Shown here in pieces: positions 43,535 through 55,210 of a stretch of DNA of 64,000 bases. The stretch comes from Sorghum bicolor (taxonomy: Eukaryota > Streptophyta > Magnoliopsida > Poales > Poaceae): contig NC_012878.2 in assembly GCF_000003195.3 (NCBI RefSeq), positions 43,819,047 to 43,883,046 of the forward strand, in the 5' to 3' direction. The notes under the pieces are model-generated. The model had not been told where the DNA came from. It saw only the letters and a list, made by a program, of their open reading frames with translations, and did no database searches. The translations under genes were made by a program, and so were the position numbers. The number at the start of each line of letters is the position of its first letter. The stretch's first letter is position 1.

Positions 43535-44258
43535 TGTTGATGCAAAAGCTGATATGCAAACACAAAGGGCTAATACCTGATTCAAACTTTAAGGCGTGCC
43601 AGCCGATTTGACCTTACAATTGACAAAGGTGGTAACTCAAACACATTGGTCCCGACAACAGCGATGCGCCCAGATGTCACGGCCAAGAGGAGCTCACGCA
43701 GAACTTGAGAACACGCCGAGTTCGACTCGACGAATTCTTAAGAACTCGTAGTAAAAGGAAAATAGGACGAAGTCGTCGAAAAGTAGATGCTAGAATGTGT
43801 AAAAACTTGTGTTTGATTGATTGATAGATACCTATTACATCACCACGGGGTCTACATTTATACCCTGCTTACAAGAGTTATGACCAGACACGTCTAGGAT
43901 TCGAATTCTAAATTAAACAGAATCTGTATACAAAACAAACTCTAATAACTATGGAAAGCATTAAATTATCTTCCACAACCGATCGGCACATCGCCATGAG
44001 TCGGTTGACAAACCCTGTGCCCTCTTCCATGATCATCGGCAAACCACTTTCCATGGCTATCGGCAGCCATCAGCACTGGTCATCGGCACGAATCCACCAC
44101 CACTCTTGGACTTGATCATATCCCGTCGTTCTTACATCGGCACCAACCCTCATCGGCAACGCTGCTGTAGACCAGTCTCCACTTTTCGACCTGCCGATCT
44201 ATACCTCAGTAAATCTAGATACGCACCCAGAGATACGTGTCCAAAAACGATGTCAACA
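43535..44258 (-). repeat. Tat-2 3' LTR
   Basis: 724 bp, TGTTGATGCAAAAGC to GATGTCAACA. The minus strand has the polypurine tract TTGGGGGGCATG next to it (44259-44270). Confidence 0.95.
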
Positions 44259-44656
44259 CATGCCCCCCAATTTTGGAGTATAAAATCATTAATGCTTCGA
44301 AATTCTCCCCAGTAATGACGACTTTCCGCAATTATCCCTTTCTGTTAGCAATTAATTACCAAATCCAAACAACCTCAGCCCGGTCTTACAGTAGGTACCT
44401 CGAATCTCCCAACTTCTCGAACTGAATCTCCCCAGAATGCGCACATCGGCAATATTACCGTTAGAGAAGACTGCCGATGAACCGACCAAGCGATCTTGCA
44501 TAGTAAGATATCTTCAAAACCATGATCGCTTGCTGTCAAATCACCTACGCAATCTCTTGATTACCGTGCGAACAGTTACCATATCCACCTGAACACCCTC
44601 GGATTTCACGGATGCGGCAAAGAGATAAGTCAGATTTGCCCCTGCCCTTTTTGCTC

Positions 44657-44664
44657 TATAAATA
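44657..44664 (+). promoter_or_regulatory. TATA box of Tat-2 antisense gene
   Basis: TATAAATA in TTGCTCTATAAATACTTCC, 162 bp before the ATG of exon 1 and on the strand opposite to gag-pol. A pyrimidine-rich acceptor TTTTCTCAG (44804-44812) just before the ATG suggests a possible 5' UTR intron. Confidence 0.7.
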
Positions 44665-44818
44665 CTTCCTTCTCCGGTGCTCTTCTTCCATCCTGTCATT
44701 CTACAACCCCAAACCCACCTTCCTGGTGGCGGCATCGTTCGAGAACTTCAAGCACTCCGGCAAGGGCTTCCTCCAACAATCTTCCAAGTCTCTGATTTTC
44801 TTGTTTTCTCAGGAAGAA

Positions 44819-47800
44819 ATGGCCATCAGCTTCGTCGTCCCTGAGGTTAACTCAACACCCCTCTGTCTTTTTTCCATATTCTTGTTGTACTCCTATTCCT
44901 CTGTGAATTTATTTACTGAGTACGTTTTCTTCTCTTTTTTCTGTTCTTTTGATCTTCAAACCCTTTAGGAATTGGCCGATAAAATCGTGATTCCTACCGA
45001 TCAACCCCACTTTCAGTGTCTTGGCCCATTGGGAAACCCAGATCCCACTGATCTGATAAATGCAGAGACAAATAGGATCCCTTTTAGAGCTTAGAATTTT
45101 TCCTTAGATCTGTGCAAAGATGCTTTCCGTTCCTGGCCCAGTTCCACCAAGGGATGGAAAGATTTGTTCCTGAGAATTGGCAACTCAAATGAAGTCCAAT
45201 GTGGTGAGCGGAAATTGGACCAATGCATTAGGCTATCCATTGCCGATGTGGAGAGAAACGAGTCGCTGCTGATAGCCGCTTCATACTTTTGGTCAGATAC
45301 CCTTAATGCTTTTGTATTCGGCCATGGTCCTGCTTCTCCTACTCTTGCCGATGTGCTTATGCTCACTGTCTTAGATATATCAACTGCCGATAACAGTCAT
45401 CTGTTTGATAATAAGCCTAGTTCTAAGGTAGAAACTCGCAGCATCGGCGGTTGGTCTAGGTACATTCAGAAGTACCGAAAAACAGGACCTGTTGGGGAAA
45501 GGGAACACACCATTTTTCTGAATATGTGGCTGGATAAATTTGTATTTTGTGGCCGATCGGCAGGACCAACTTTTGTTTATCTATCGGCAGCAGAGAAATT
45601 AGCCGGCGGCGATCATTTTCCCCTCGGCCGATATTTGTTAGGCTCTGTCTATCACCTTCTTCATCAAGTAGCTGAAAAGCTTTTCCTAGGCCAACCTATC
45701 GGCAACTTAGGGGGACCTTGGTGGTTCATCAATATGTGGCTCAGCGTTCATATGCATAAGCGTCTTGGATTCAATCTCTTCGCACAACGCTTTCCCAGAG
45801 ACATAGCCGAAGATCATGAACCGGACGAGGAAGAATCGGCAACTCGCTCCCCTTTGAACTACGGTGAGGCCGCCATAGTCTTACCTGGTACCGGTGGCAA
45901 TGAAGACCAGGTCAGCCGATTCTTCCAAACTCTCTATGAGGGTCTGGCCAAAGACCAGCAGGTATGGATGCCTTATGAGGATCCAGAAACTAGATTCCTA
46001 CTCACTTTCCATCCCTTTGATGATGCCCTCAACAAGGACCATGATATGATGATGGCAATTATTACCCCGAGAGCTATACTAGTGAACTTATTTAGCAGTG
46101 GGAAAACTTTCAGCGTCACCTACGAATTCTACAATCCATCGGCACTGGCTCGTCAACTGGCCTTTGGACAGCTGCCAATTGCACTCTGCTATGCCGATGT
46201 GGTGAAGCCAAGGGAGACCATAACTAGCAGCCTTGAGTGGATCAGAATAGCCCAACTCCCACCAAATGCCGATACGTCAGACATTGATCTATCGGCCTGG
46301 ATCACAGCTCTCTTCATTACTCAAGCATACAAACAGTGGTGGGAGGAGTGGAAAGAGCATCTGTTCTGCACATCGGCTCTTATATACCGTGGCATGATTG
46401 ACCCTAAGTATAAAGTCCCCAAGAACACTGTAAGTCTTTAACCGATGCTTCAATCCTTTCATTACTTTTACCCTTATCGGTAACTCACTTCTTCCCTTTT
46501 GAATAGGTTAACGATACACCACCAACAGTTAGCAGGAGTGGAAAGTCGATCGAGGTCCTTCCATCAGGCCTGATTTCTCTGATCGGCAACAATGCACCAA
46601 CCTTGGCAGCCCTAATGCACCGGAATGTGCGTTTCAAGAAGATAACCACCAGACGAGCAAAGACATCTCCATCGGTCACCGCTACTACCTTGGCACAAGC
46701 TTTCAAGGTAAATTTCTGATTTCCTCAATTTTTACTGATTCCATTCTATACTCACACAATTTTTTCAGGATACATCGGCCGCTATGGGAACCTCATCGGT
46801 AACTTTTACCGTTTCAACCAAAATTTCATCAATACTCTGTTACATTTGTACTTATGAAACTTTTGTTGTTGCATCAGCAAACTGGAGACCAGAAGTACCA
46901 AGATAAGTGCCGATACCCCCAGTCTAGTCAAGCTAAGAGAAAGGCCCCCACAAGCACTAAGATGCAGCCAAAACGCCAGAAAACAGCACCACCTTCTTCT
47001 CCTCCTCCAGTGTTGCCAATTCATGTAGAATCATCCCCTTCTTCACCAGAAATCCAGACGCAGCAAGCACTATCTCCTCCTCAACCAGCATCTCCTCAAC
47101 CAGTACTCCAGCTACAAGAAGCACCAGCCGATGTACCTGAACAGATTACTGATCCAGCAGATCCAATTATACCATCAGCAGTCTCTTCAGAACAGACAAG
47201 CACTACAACTCCTCAAGGTAAAGTACTGTCCATAACACCATTAACGATGAATTTTCTTCAGATTATCATCACCTTTATCATATCTTCGGTCGACGTCATA
47301 CCATCGGCAACTCCAGCCGATCAACCCGTGGTACCATCGGCATCAACCAGCCAGAGACGAGAAATAGCTCTAAAACAAGTAAGTTATCTGGTCTCCATTC
47401 TTTTCCACTAATATTTGATCACCAAATAACTTATCTTATTTTTATTTTCAGGAACAAGACTCCATGGATAGCTTATTCTCCTTCGCCATCGAGATTTCTG
47501 ATGATGAGGGCGAGGAAGCAAGCTCTTCCGAGGCAATAGGGGTTTCATCAGCAGAGATCAGAGCCAAATTGGAAGACCTACTAGCCTTGCTACACCAAGA
47601 CACTGCTCAATTGGTTGATGATTCTGATCCAGCCAAAGCTCAGTTCAAGGCTCTCCGCGGTCAAATTCCAGCCGACACCAAGGAGATTCTTTTCCAAGCT
47701 GCACACTTGGAAAGCCGTCAGCTCCAGTACCAAAAGGCTACCCAATGCCTTGCCGATAGAGCTACCCAGGCCCAGCTCTCAGAGGAGGTAATGCAAGTAA

Positions 47801-48147
47801 AGTGCCTCGCCGATGAGAAGGACAAAAGCATCGGCATTTTGCAATCCTCAAGAGATGAGTTAAAGCAAAAGATCTCGACCCTATTGGCAAAAAGGGAAGC
47901 CTTGCTGGCTGAGCTCAAACAAGTGGAGGAGGCTTTGTCCCAAGCTCAGCAAGAAGAAAGCCAGTTGCTTGAGATGATCAAGACTCTTCAGCAAGAACGA
48001 AACATCCAGGCTTGCAAGGTGTTGCAGATGAAGAAGAAGCTGAGGCCAGTGGAGGGCTCTGCCAATGAAGATATCCGGGAGATAGAAGAAGCCAACCAAA
48101 TCCGCCTGCACGCCATATCGGCTATCCAAGCTCTGTTGAACTCGTGA
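44819..48147 (+). pseudogene. Tat-2 antisense six-exon gene: plant-mobile-domain-like protein with coiled-coil C-terminus
   Basis: Exons by splice sites and reading frame: 44819-44845, 44969-46429, 46507-46707, 46769-46798, 46878-47378, 47452-48147. All five introns (61-123 bp) start GT, end AG and are phase 0. The spliced frame would be about 971 codons, with one TAG at 45092-45094 in exon 2. Exon 2 has features of the plant mobile domain (LLIAASYFWSDTLNAF, EHTIFLNMWLDKFVF, LGGPWWFINMWLSVHMHKR, LTFHPFDDALN). Exon 5 is Pro/Ser/Gln-rich with a basic patch (KRKAPTSTKMQPKRQK). Exon 6 begins acidic, then a long coiled coil (LLAKREALLAELKQVEEAL). The product resembles no enzyme I can name. It converges on integrase, which ends at 48300. 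Antisense ORFs are known in Tat elements; role unknown. Confidence 0.85.
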
Positions 48148-48299
48148 GCTCTTCATGGGCAACTTGTCTTGTTCTGTTTTTTAGAAAAACTTTTAATCAC
48201 CCTAGTCTAGCCGATAGGACTGTTATCGGCACTTTTGAAAACATTATGCCCCAGATACATTTCATTCAGCCGATAGGAGTGTTATCGACACTTAAACTC

Positions 48300-49480
48300 T
48301 TATGCATCAACCCACATGCTTGGGTAATACTTCTTTAAATATTTTCCATTTAAAGCTCTAGGAAATTCAACTCCTTCGAGAGTCTCCAAAATATAAGCAT
48401 TACTAGGAGCAGACCGATTTATCCGATAAGGACCTTCCCAATTAGGAGACCATTTGCCAAACTTTGAACTTTTAGTCCCAATCGGTAAAATTAGTTTCCA
48501 CACCAAATCTCCATCGGCAAACTCCTTAGCTTTTACTTTTTTATCATACCACCTAGCGACTCTCTTTTTATTTTCTTCTATACTTATCAAAGCCCTCAAC
48601 CGATGCCCTACCAAATCGTCTAACTCATCTTTCATCAAAGTAGCATAGTCATCGGCAGCCAACTGGTCTTGAAAAGATAATCGTCTAGATCCGGTCTTAA
48701 TTTCCCATGGCAATACTGCATCGTGCCCATACACCAACTGATAAGGTGAGACTTTGGTCGACCCATGACACGACATCCGATATGACCATAAAGCTTCACT
48801 CAACAATGTATGCCACCTCTTAGGATTTTCTTCAATCTTTCGTTTTATGAGCTTAATAATTTCTTTGTTAGATGCCTCGGCTTGCCCATTAGCTTGAGCA
48901 TAATAAGGGGACGAATTCAACATTTTAATTCCCATACCGATTGCAAATTCATCAAACTCCCCTGATGTGAACATGGTACCTTGGTCGGTAGTGATTGTGT
49001 GAGGAATACCAAATCGGTAAACAATATGCTCTTTCACAAAATCAATCATGTTAGCCGATGTTACTTTCTTCAAAGGAATTGCTTCAACCCACTTGGTAAA
49101 ATAATTTGTGGCAACTAAAATGAACTTATGACCTTTGCTTGATGGTGGGTAAATCTGGCCGATTAGATCAATAGCCCATCCTCGGAACGGCCATGGCTTA
49201 ATAATAGGATTCATGGCCGATGTGGGTGCTCTCTGAATATTGTCAAATTTCTGACATCCTTGACATCCTTTGAAATATTTAAAACAATCCTCGAGTATAG
49301 TTGGCCAATAGTATCCGTTTCTTCTAATCATCCATTTCATCTTAAAAGCCGACTGATGTGCTCCACATACTCCCTCATGGATCCACCCATTAAACTTTTA
49401 GCTTCATCATTATTCAAGCACCTAAGTAGAACTCCATCTATTGTTCGATAATATAACTCTTCTCCGAGGAGTACTATTTG
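48300..49480 (-). pseudogene. Tat-2 integrase
   Basis: Open part 48300-49340 (346 codons). End of the zinc region (YFKGCQGCQKF), catalytic Asp (WAIDLIGQIY), catalytic Asp (TTDQGTMFTSGEF), catalytic Glu (GQAEASNKEIIKL) and C-terminal domain (WSPNWEGPYRIN, NGKYLKKYYPSM). The His part of the zinc region (HEGVCGAHQSAF) lies upstream at about 49345-49385 after a frame break with a stop. This is the best-preserved pol domain of the element. The stop is 153 bp from the end of the antisense gene. Confidence 0.92.
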
Positions 49481-49485
49481 GTATC

Positions 49486-50093
49486 CTAAAACCTGACGCG
49501 TCTCTCAACCTTTTTAGATGGATCTGTCAAATAATCAATGATCTCATTTCTCCAATCATCGGCACTGATTGCCGATAACGCGTTTAATATGGGCTGATAT
49601 CCCGAGGCATGCTGAGCCAACCGATTAGCCTCCTCATTATGTAATCGAGGAACATGCTCTAGTCGGAAATCCTTGAATTTCTTCAATAGTTGCATACTTT
49701 TTCATAATAGGTTATCAAGACCTCGCTTTGGCATTCATAAATTCCAGCCAACTGATTTATAACAAGCATAGAATCACCGAAGATTTCAACATCATCAGCA
49801 TGAACCTCTTTTAACAATTCCAACCCTTTGATCAAAGCTTGATATTCAGCCTGATTATTTGTTGACGTGGCAACAACCGGCAAAAAGAACTCATACTTTT
49901 TTCCCTGAGGAGAAACTAATACTATACCGATTCCTGCCCCCCGGTCACACGTAGATCCATCAAAGAAGAGCGTCCAAGGAACAATTTCCAAAGTCCCCAC
50001 TACACCACAATGCTGAGTCACAAAATCGGCCATAATCTGCCCTTTAACTGCCTTAGCCGATTCGTAACGTAGATCAAATTCCGACAGTGCCAA
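49486..50093 (-). pseudogene. Tat-2 archaeal-type RNase H
   Basis: 49683-50093 reads WTLFFDGSTCDRGAGIGIVL (Asp), NNQAEYQALIKGLELLKE (Glu) and DVEIFGDSMLVINQL (Asp). After a frame change near 49690 it ends with RLEHVPRLHNEEANRLAQHASG. Second RNase H of the Tat lineage. Confidence 0.9.
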
Positions 50094-50096
50094 AAT

Positions 50097-51325
50097 TCAT
50101 TTGCCGATTCTACCACTCATGATCGGCATAGATAAAATGTATAAGACTACATCATCTTTGCATATAACAGTGCATTCGGCCGATAGCAAATAATGTCTCA
50201 ACTTAACACATGAAAAGTATAAGCACAAACATAACTTTTCAATTGCCGAATACCTGGTCTCAGCATCAATCATTCTTCTACTTAAATAATAAATCACACG
50301 GTCCTTCCCTTCAAATTCATGAATCAAAGCCGAACCAATGACCATTCCATCGGTAGACAAATATAATTTGAAAGGTTGTCCTTGCTGAGGTGGAATTAGA
50401 ACTAGAGGATTTGTCAGATAATTCTTGATTTCGTCCAATGCCGATTGTTGCTCCTTTCCCCATACAAACTCTTGATCGGCTTTTAACTTAAGTAAAGGAC
50501 TAAAAGCACGAATCTTACCAGACAAGTTAGATATAAATCGCCTGATAAAATTTATCTTACCGATCAGAGATTGAAGTTCAGTTTTGTTGGTGGTAGCAAC
50601 TGTTTTGTTGATGGCATCAATAGATCTCCTACTAATTTCAATCCCTCTCTGATGCACCATGAAACCAAGAAACTGCCCCGCCGATACGCCAAATGCACAT
50701 TTGTTAGGATTCATTTTCAAGCCATGTTTTCTTGTACATTCCAACACCTTTCGCAGATCGGCAAGATGCCTTGTAAACTCTCCAGATTTAACCACCACAT
50801 CATCAATATAGATTTCCACTATCTTGCCAATGAACTCATGAAAGATAAAATTCATAGCTCTCTGATAGGTAGCACCAGCATTTTTCAAGCCAAAGGTCAT
50901 GAATATCCATTCAAATAACCCAACATGACCAGGACATCTAAATGCAGTCTTCAGAATATCTTCTTCGGCCATGAATATCTGATTATATCCTGCATTGCCA
51001 TCCATAAAGCTAATAATCCGATGTCCAGCCGCAGCATCAACCAGCAAATAGGCAACTGGCATTGGATAACCATCCATCGGTGTAGCTTTGTTAAGATTCC
51101 TGAAATCAATACAGACACGAAGCTTCCCATTTTTCTTGTAAACTGGAACGACATTGGAAATCCACTCGGCATATCGACATTGCCGAATAAATTTAGCTTC
51201 AATAAGTTTAGTTATTTCGGCCTTGATATCGGGAAGAATATTAGGATTGCATCGGCGGGCTGGCTGCTGATGTGGCCAAAATCCAAATTTGATAGGTAAC
51301 CGATGTTCAACGATCGATCGGTCTT
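50097..51325 (-). pseudogene. Tat-2 reverse transcriptase and pol RNase H
   Basis: The main open part 50097-51077 shows ISFMDGNAGYNQIFMAEED, FIFHEFIGKIVEIYIDDVVVKSG (catalytic box YIDD, near 50799-50813), KLKADQEFVWGKEQQSALDEIK and RNase H (PFKLYLSTDGMVIGSAL, DRVIYYLSRRM, ETRYSAIEKLCLCLYFS). Upstream, to about 51325, the fingers region (KNGKLRVCIDFRNLNKATP) is open in the same frame. Fairly well preserved. Confidence 0.92.
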
Positions 51326-51572
51326 AACCAGGCATCTCAGTATAATCCCAAGCAAAGCAATCTTTATATTCCTTTAACAAATCGGTTAATTGTTGTTTAC
51401 ACTCAGAATCTAACTTAGCACTAATAAACGTAGGTCTTGGCCTATCACCATTACCTATATCTACTTCTACCAAATCATCGGCCGATGTAAACCCCTGGCC
51501 TAATTTTCCATCATCGGCGAACCTATCTATTAAAACTCTTCGTCAGAACCGACTGCTTGGATCGGTGGAATT

Positions 51573-52442
51573 TCATAATCGGCGAATTTCATAATCGGCA
51601 ACTTTGAGAAAATCTTTCTCCCAAACTTCCCCTGAGATGCATCTGGTCTTCTCATAAGTATCTGCTTTTGCCGATGTGATGACATATGAAGAATCTCCTG
51701 GGACAATCTTGATTTTGTCACCTACCCACTGAACCAAACATTGGTGCATAGTAGATGGGATGCAACAATTGGCATGAATCCAATCTCTCCCCAACAGTAG
51801 ATTATAAGCACCCTTTCCACTGATGACGAAGAAAGTCGTCGGCAAGGTTTTGCTGCCGATGGTCAACTCGACACATATGGCTCCTTTGACTGGAGACACA
51901 TTCCCTTCAAAGTCCTTCAGCATCATGTCGGTCTTGGTCAAATCTTGATCTCCTTTCCTATGTTTCCGATAAACTGCGTACGACATAATATTGATAGCAG
52001 CCCCACTGACAAGTATCTTGGTCATCGGCTGTCCATCAACCCTACCTTTGACAAATAGAGCTTTAAGATGCTGTCTTTCATTGTTGGCAGGCTTTTCAAA
52101 GATAGCCGTCATGGGATCTAGAGCCAACTGAGCTATCTGGTCGGAAAAATCCACCTCCTCGTCATCACTGGACGGCGCAAGGAACTCCATCGGCAACATA
52201 AACACCATATTGACACCTGCCGATGGCCCTCTTCCTTTAGGATCTGGCTTGTGCTGATCTTCAGTCTTAGCAGAATTCCCTTCTTTACTCAACTCTTCTC
52301 GTCTTTCACGCTGTAGCCTTCTTTTCTGTGTCCTAGTCAGCCCCTCTGGACACCATGGAGGAAGTTGTGGCTGCTTTACCGATTGGCGACGACCTTCCTT
52401 TGACTCCACTAGTATTAGCATCTCTGCAAAATATGAACTCAT
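51573..52442 (-). pseudogene. Tat-2 aspartic protease region
   Basis: 289 codons. A Gln/Pro/Lys-rich start is followed by ANNERQHLKALFVKGRVDG and the active-site region ILVSGAAINIMSYAVYRK (near 51990-52012), where the family has Asp-Gly-Gly; the catalytic Asp is absent. The fold continues with CVELTIGSKTLPTTFFV and YNLLLGRDWIHANCCIPSTMHQ. Probably inactive. Confidence 0.87.
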
Positions 52443-52883
52443 CGGGAACTCGTGCGTCTACCATCTCCTCAAGCTCCTCTTGGTTCCTGGGAAAATACCT
52501 GACACGGTCACCAAGCCTGTCATGCACACTGAGCCTGCCCCCAACCGATCATGAAACGAGGCTCTTCCCCTAATCGGCCCATCAAAACGCCGATCATTGT
52601 TCTGATACTGTCGATTTGGTCTATCATACCAATCATAGCCATTACATTCAGGGCAGTCTCTAACAGCCGGCAGCTTGATGTTTTGCTCCCAGCAATGGAT
52701 GAAAAACGGGCAGTTCCAGTGATCTTTATGCCTATTCCATTCTTGTCGGCGCCTTTCTTCTTCCCTACAACGATCCTCCTGTTGGCGCCGATACTGATAT
52801 TCACGTTGCTGCTAGGTCTACCGACGCCTTCTATGAGTAATCACAATGCCGGATCGGGGAAGCCTTCCTGAGCTGGTTCCTTC

Positions 52884-53465
52884 CTAGATCAAACCCTTGC
52901 CTTTAGCATCATCGGCAGTAATCTGGTGCTGAGGATCTACCGATGCGCTTCTTTCAGCTGCCTCTGACGTCAAGACCTTAGTCTTCCCCTTAGCATCCAA
53001 CATATTTGTATGGAAAGGATGCTGGTCAATCTTCATCGGCTTTTGAGTTTTGGAACTATCGAACTTAATTCTTCCAGATTCTATAGCCGACTGTAGCTGT
53101 TGTCTGAAAACCTTGCACTCATTTGTGCTGTGAGATGTTGAAGTATGCCATTTGCAGTATTTCATCTTCTTTAATTCCTCCGCCGATGGAATCACATGAT
53201 TGGGTGACAACTTAATTTGCCTTTCTTGAAGTAGAAATTCAAATATCCTACCGGCTTTGGTGATGTCAAATGCAAACTTCTCTGGCTCTTTATGCCCAAA
53301 AGAGCAAGACATCGGCTTCTTATTTTTTACCCACCCTGCCAAGCCGATGACTGGTTCTTCATCAGAGTCTGAGCTTGTCGCTTCATTGACAAATGGCACC
53401 TTTTTGTTCCATGCCCTCTTTGGTTCGAAGGCCTTGATATCTTGGTCTGAGATCCTCTGCACCAA
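52884..53465 (-). pseudogene. Tat-2 gag, nucleocapsid part
   Basis: 193 codons with a Cys/His motif CKWHTSTSHSTNECKVFRQQL. The remainder is a charged linker toward protease. Joined to the capsid part by a frame with a stop near 53490. Confidence 0.75.
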
Positions 53466-54077
53466 ATGACTCAGACTCTCAAACTCCTATGAAGCATACT
53501 TGTCTCTGATATGAGGCAATAATCCCTGGAAAGCCAAATCGGCTAGCTGCCGATCATCCAGAACCAGACTATAGCATTTATTTTTAACCTCTCGCAACCT
53601 TTGCACAAAGCTTTCAACCGATTCAACATTGTGTTGCTTCAACCTGACTAAATCGGTAATCTTCTTCTCATGAACTCAAGAAAAGAAATATTTGTGGAAT
53701 TGCTTCTCTATATCGTCCCAAGTAATCACTGAATTAGGAGGTAATGAAATAAACCAAGTAAAGGCCGATCCACACAAAGATGACGAGAACAAGTGAACCC
53801 TTAACTCATCTCTGTTAGCAGCTTCTCCACACTGGATGATGAACCTCTTAACATGTTCCATAGTCGATGTATCATCCTGCCCAGAAAACTTGGTGAAATC
53901 TGGTACCTTGTTCCGATTTGGAAGTGGAATTAAGTCATATGCAGGAGGATACGGTGTCCGATAAGAGTAAGTGTTGACTTTGGGTTTTATCCCAAATTGG
54001 TCTCTCATCACTTCAGCTATCTTATCAGCCCAATAAGCATCGGCATCCTGCCGATGAGGTGGTTGTGGATCTGGCAC
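53466..54077 (-). pseudogene. Tat-2 gag, capsid domain
   Basis: 53676-54077 shows the Retrotrans_gag core (KVPDFTKFSGQDDTSTMEHVKRF, LRVHLFSSSLCGSAFTWFISLPPNSV, WDDIEKQFHKYF). It continues after a stop (TGA near 53676) with LRLKQHNVESVESFVQRLREVK-like sequence to about 53480. Confidence 0.87.
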
Positions 54078-55184
54078 CTACTGATAAGCTTCCACGTGTC
54101 TCTGAGGTGCACGATCTCCATGGAACATTGGATTAACCATCGTCTGCTGACCACCAAGTTGCTGGCCAAGATTCATCGGCTGGTTGATCAAGCCTTGACT
54201 CCAAAATCCAGGTTGCACTGGCCCCTGTTGAAACCCCACAGCCTGATGATTCTGCTGAGGCATCTGTGGAAAGAGAAACTGCCATGTCCATCCATTGTTA
54301 ACATTCATCAGCGTAGGTCCTACCGATGACTGGTAATTGGGCATCATCATTGAATTGACATACCCTGGCTGTGTCATAAACCTTTGCTGCGTCGGCATTG
54401 GATCTACCGATGCATTAGGCATCTAGAACGTTGGCACTTGAGAATTCCCAGTGAAAGGTCTTGCAGTAGTAGTTGTAGAATACTAGGGATTCTGAGTCAT
54501 CGGCGAGCTTGGGGACGCCGAAGCCATAGGAGCCTTGCCTGTCATGTTAGCCGCTTGAGACGTCCAAGAGCTGTTTGGCATAAACTCTGGGGGCATACCA
54601 TATCCCCACCAATTAGGAGGAACAGACACTGACATTTCCGATGCCAATAATCCGTAGCAAGTTTGACTTGTCCCTCCGATGTTGATGGATTGGTCGTCAT
54701 CGGTGTGGATTGCGCATTAGTCATCCCTAATGTACTTGGAGGGGAAGTAACTTCTGCACTCGCAACAGCCATAGTAGTCGATGGAGTCGTAACCACCGAT
54801 GACCCTGGCTGATGATAGGCAGGACCCACATAAGATGGTGGTACTTGTCCTTCTTTGAAAGTTCTAGCCATAGCATTGAAAACCGTATTGGACAATACAC
54901 CGGATTGATTGATTAGAGCACGGTTGACAGCACTATCAACCATCTCTTGCAATTTACCAGGATTGGCTTCAAAAGTTATTTGCCGAGGTGTCAGTAATGC
55001 TTCCTTTTGGATCACCTCGCCACTCCTGTTGATACTGAAGGATTTCAAGCATAGCTGCTTGTAGTCCTCCATGGCTTTTGCCACAGCTTGCTTCTGCTCA
55101 TCTCTGAGATTGGCTTCCGTCACGGGGATGACGTTCTCCAAGTCGAAATCAGTGTTCGACATGTTGATCTTGATCTTGAATCTC
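54078..55184 (-). pseudogene. Tat-2 gag, N-terminal region
   Basis: Begins near 55161 (protein SNTDFDLENVIPVTEANLRDE), shortly after the primer site, and runs through a Thr/Ser/Pro-rich region to about 54650. Frame changes occur there; 54078-54422 continues as a Gln/Met/Pro-rich stretch (PMNLGQQLGGQQTMVNPMFHG). Low-complexity N-termini are usual for this group; no catalytic function. Confidence 0.75.
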
Positions 55185-55203
55185 GGTCCCACTGGGCGTG
55201 CCA
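55185..55203 (-). promoter_or_regulatory. Tat-2 primer-binding site
   Basis: Minus strand TGGCACGCCCAGTGGGACC, 7 bp inside the LTR end. The tRNA is not identified with certainty. Confidence 0.75.
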
Positions 55204-55210
55204 AAAGATG

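Noticed and set aside
47218..47261. Additional intron in exon 5 of the Tat-2 antisense gene (GTAAAG to TTCTTCAG)
   Set aside because: Its 44 bp would shift the frame, whereas reading through keeps the frame open to the next donor at 47379.
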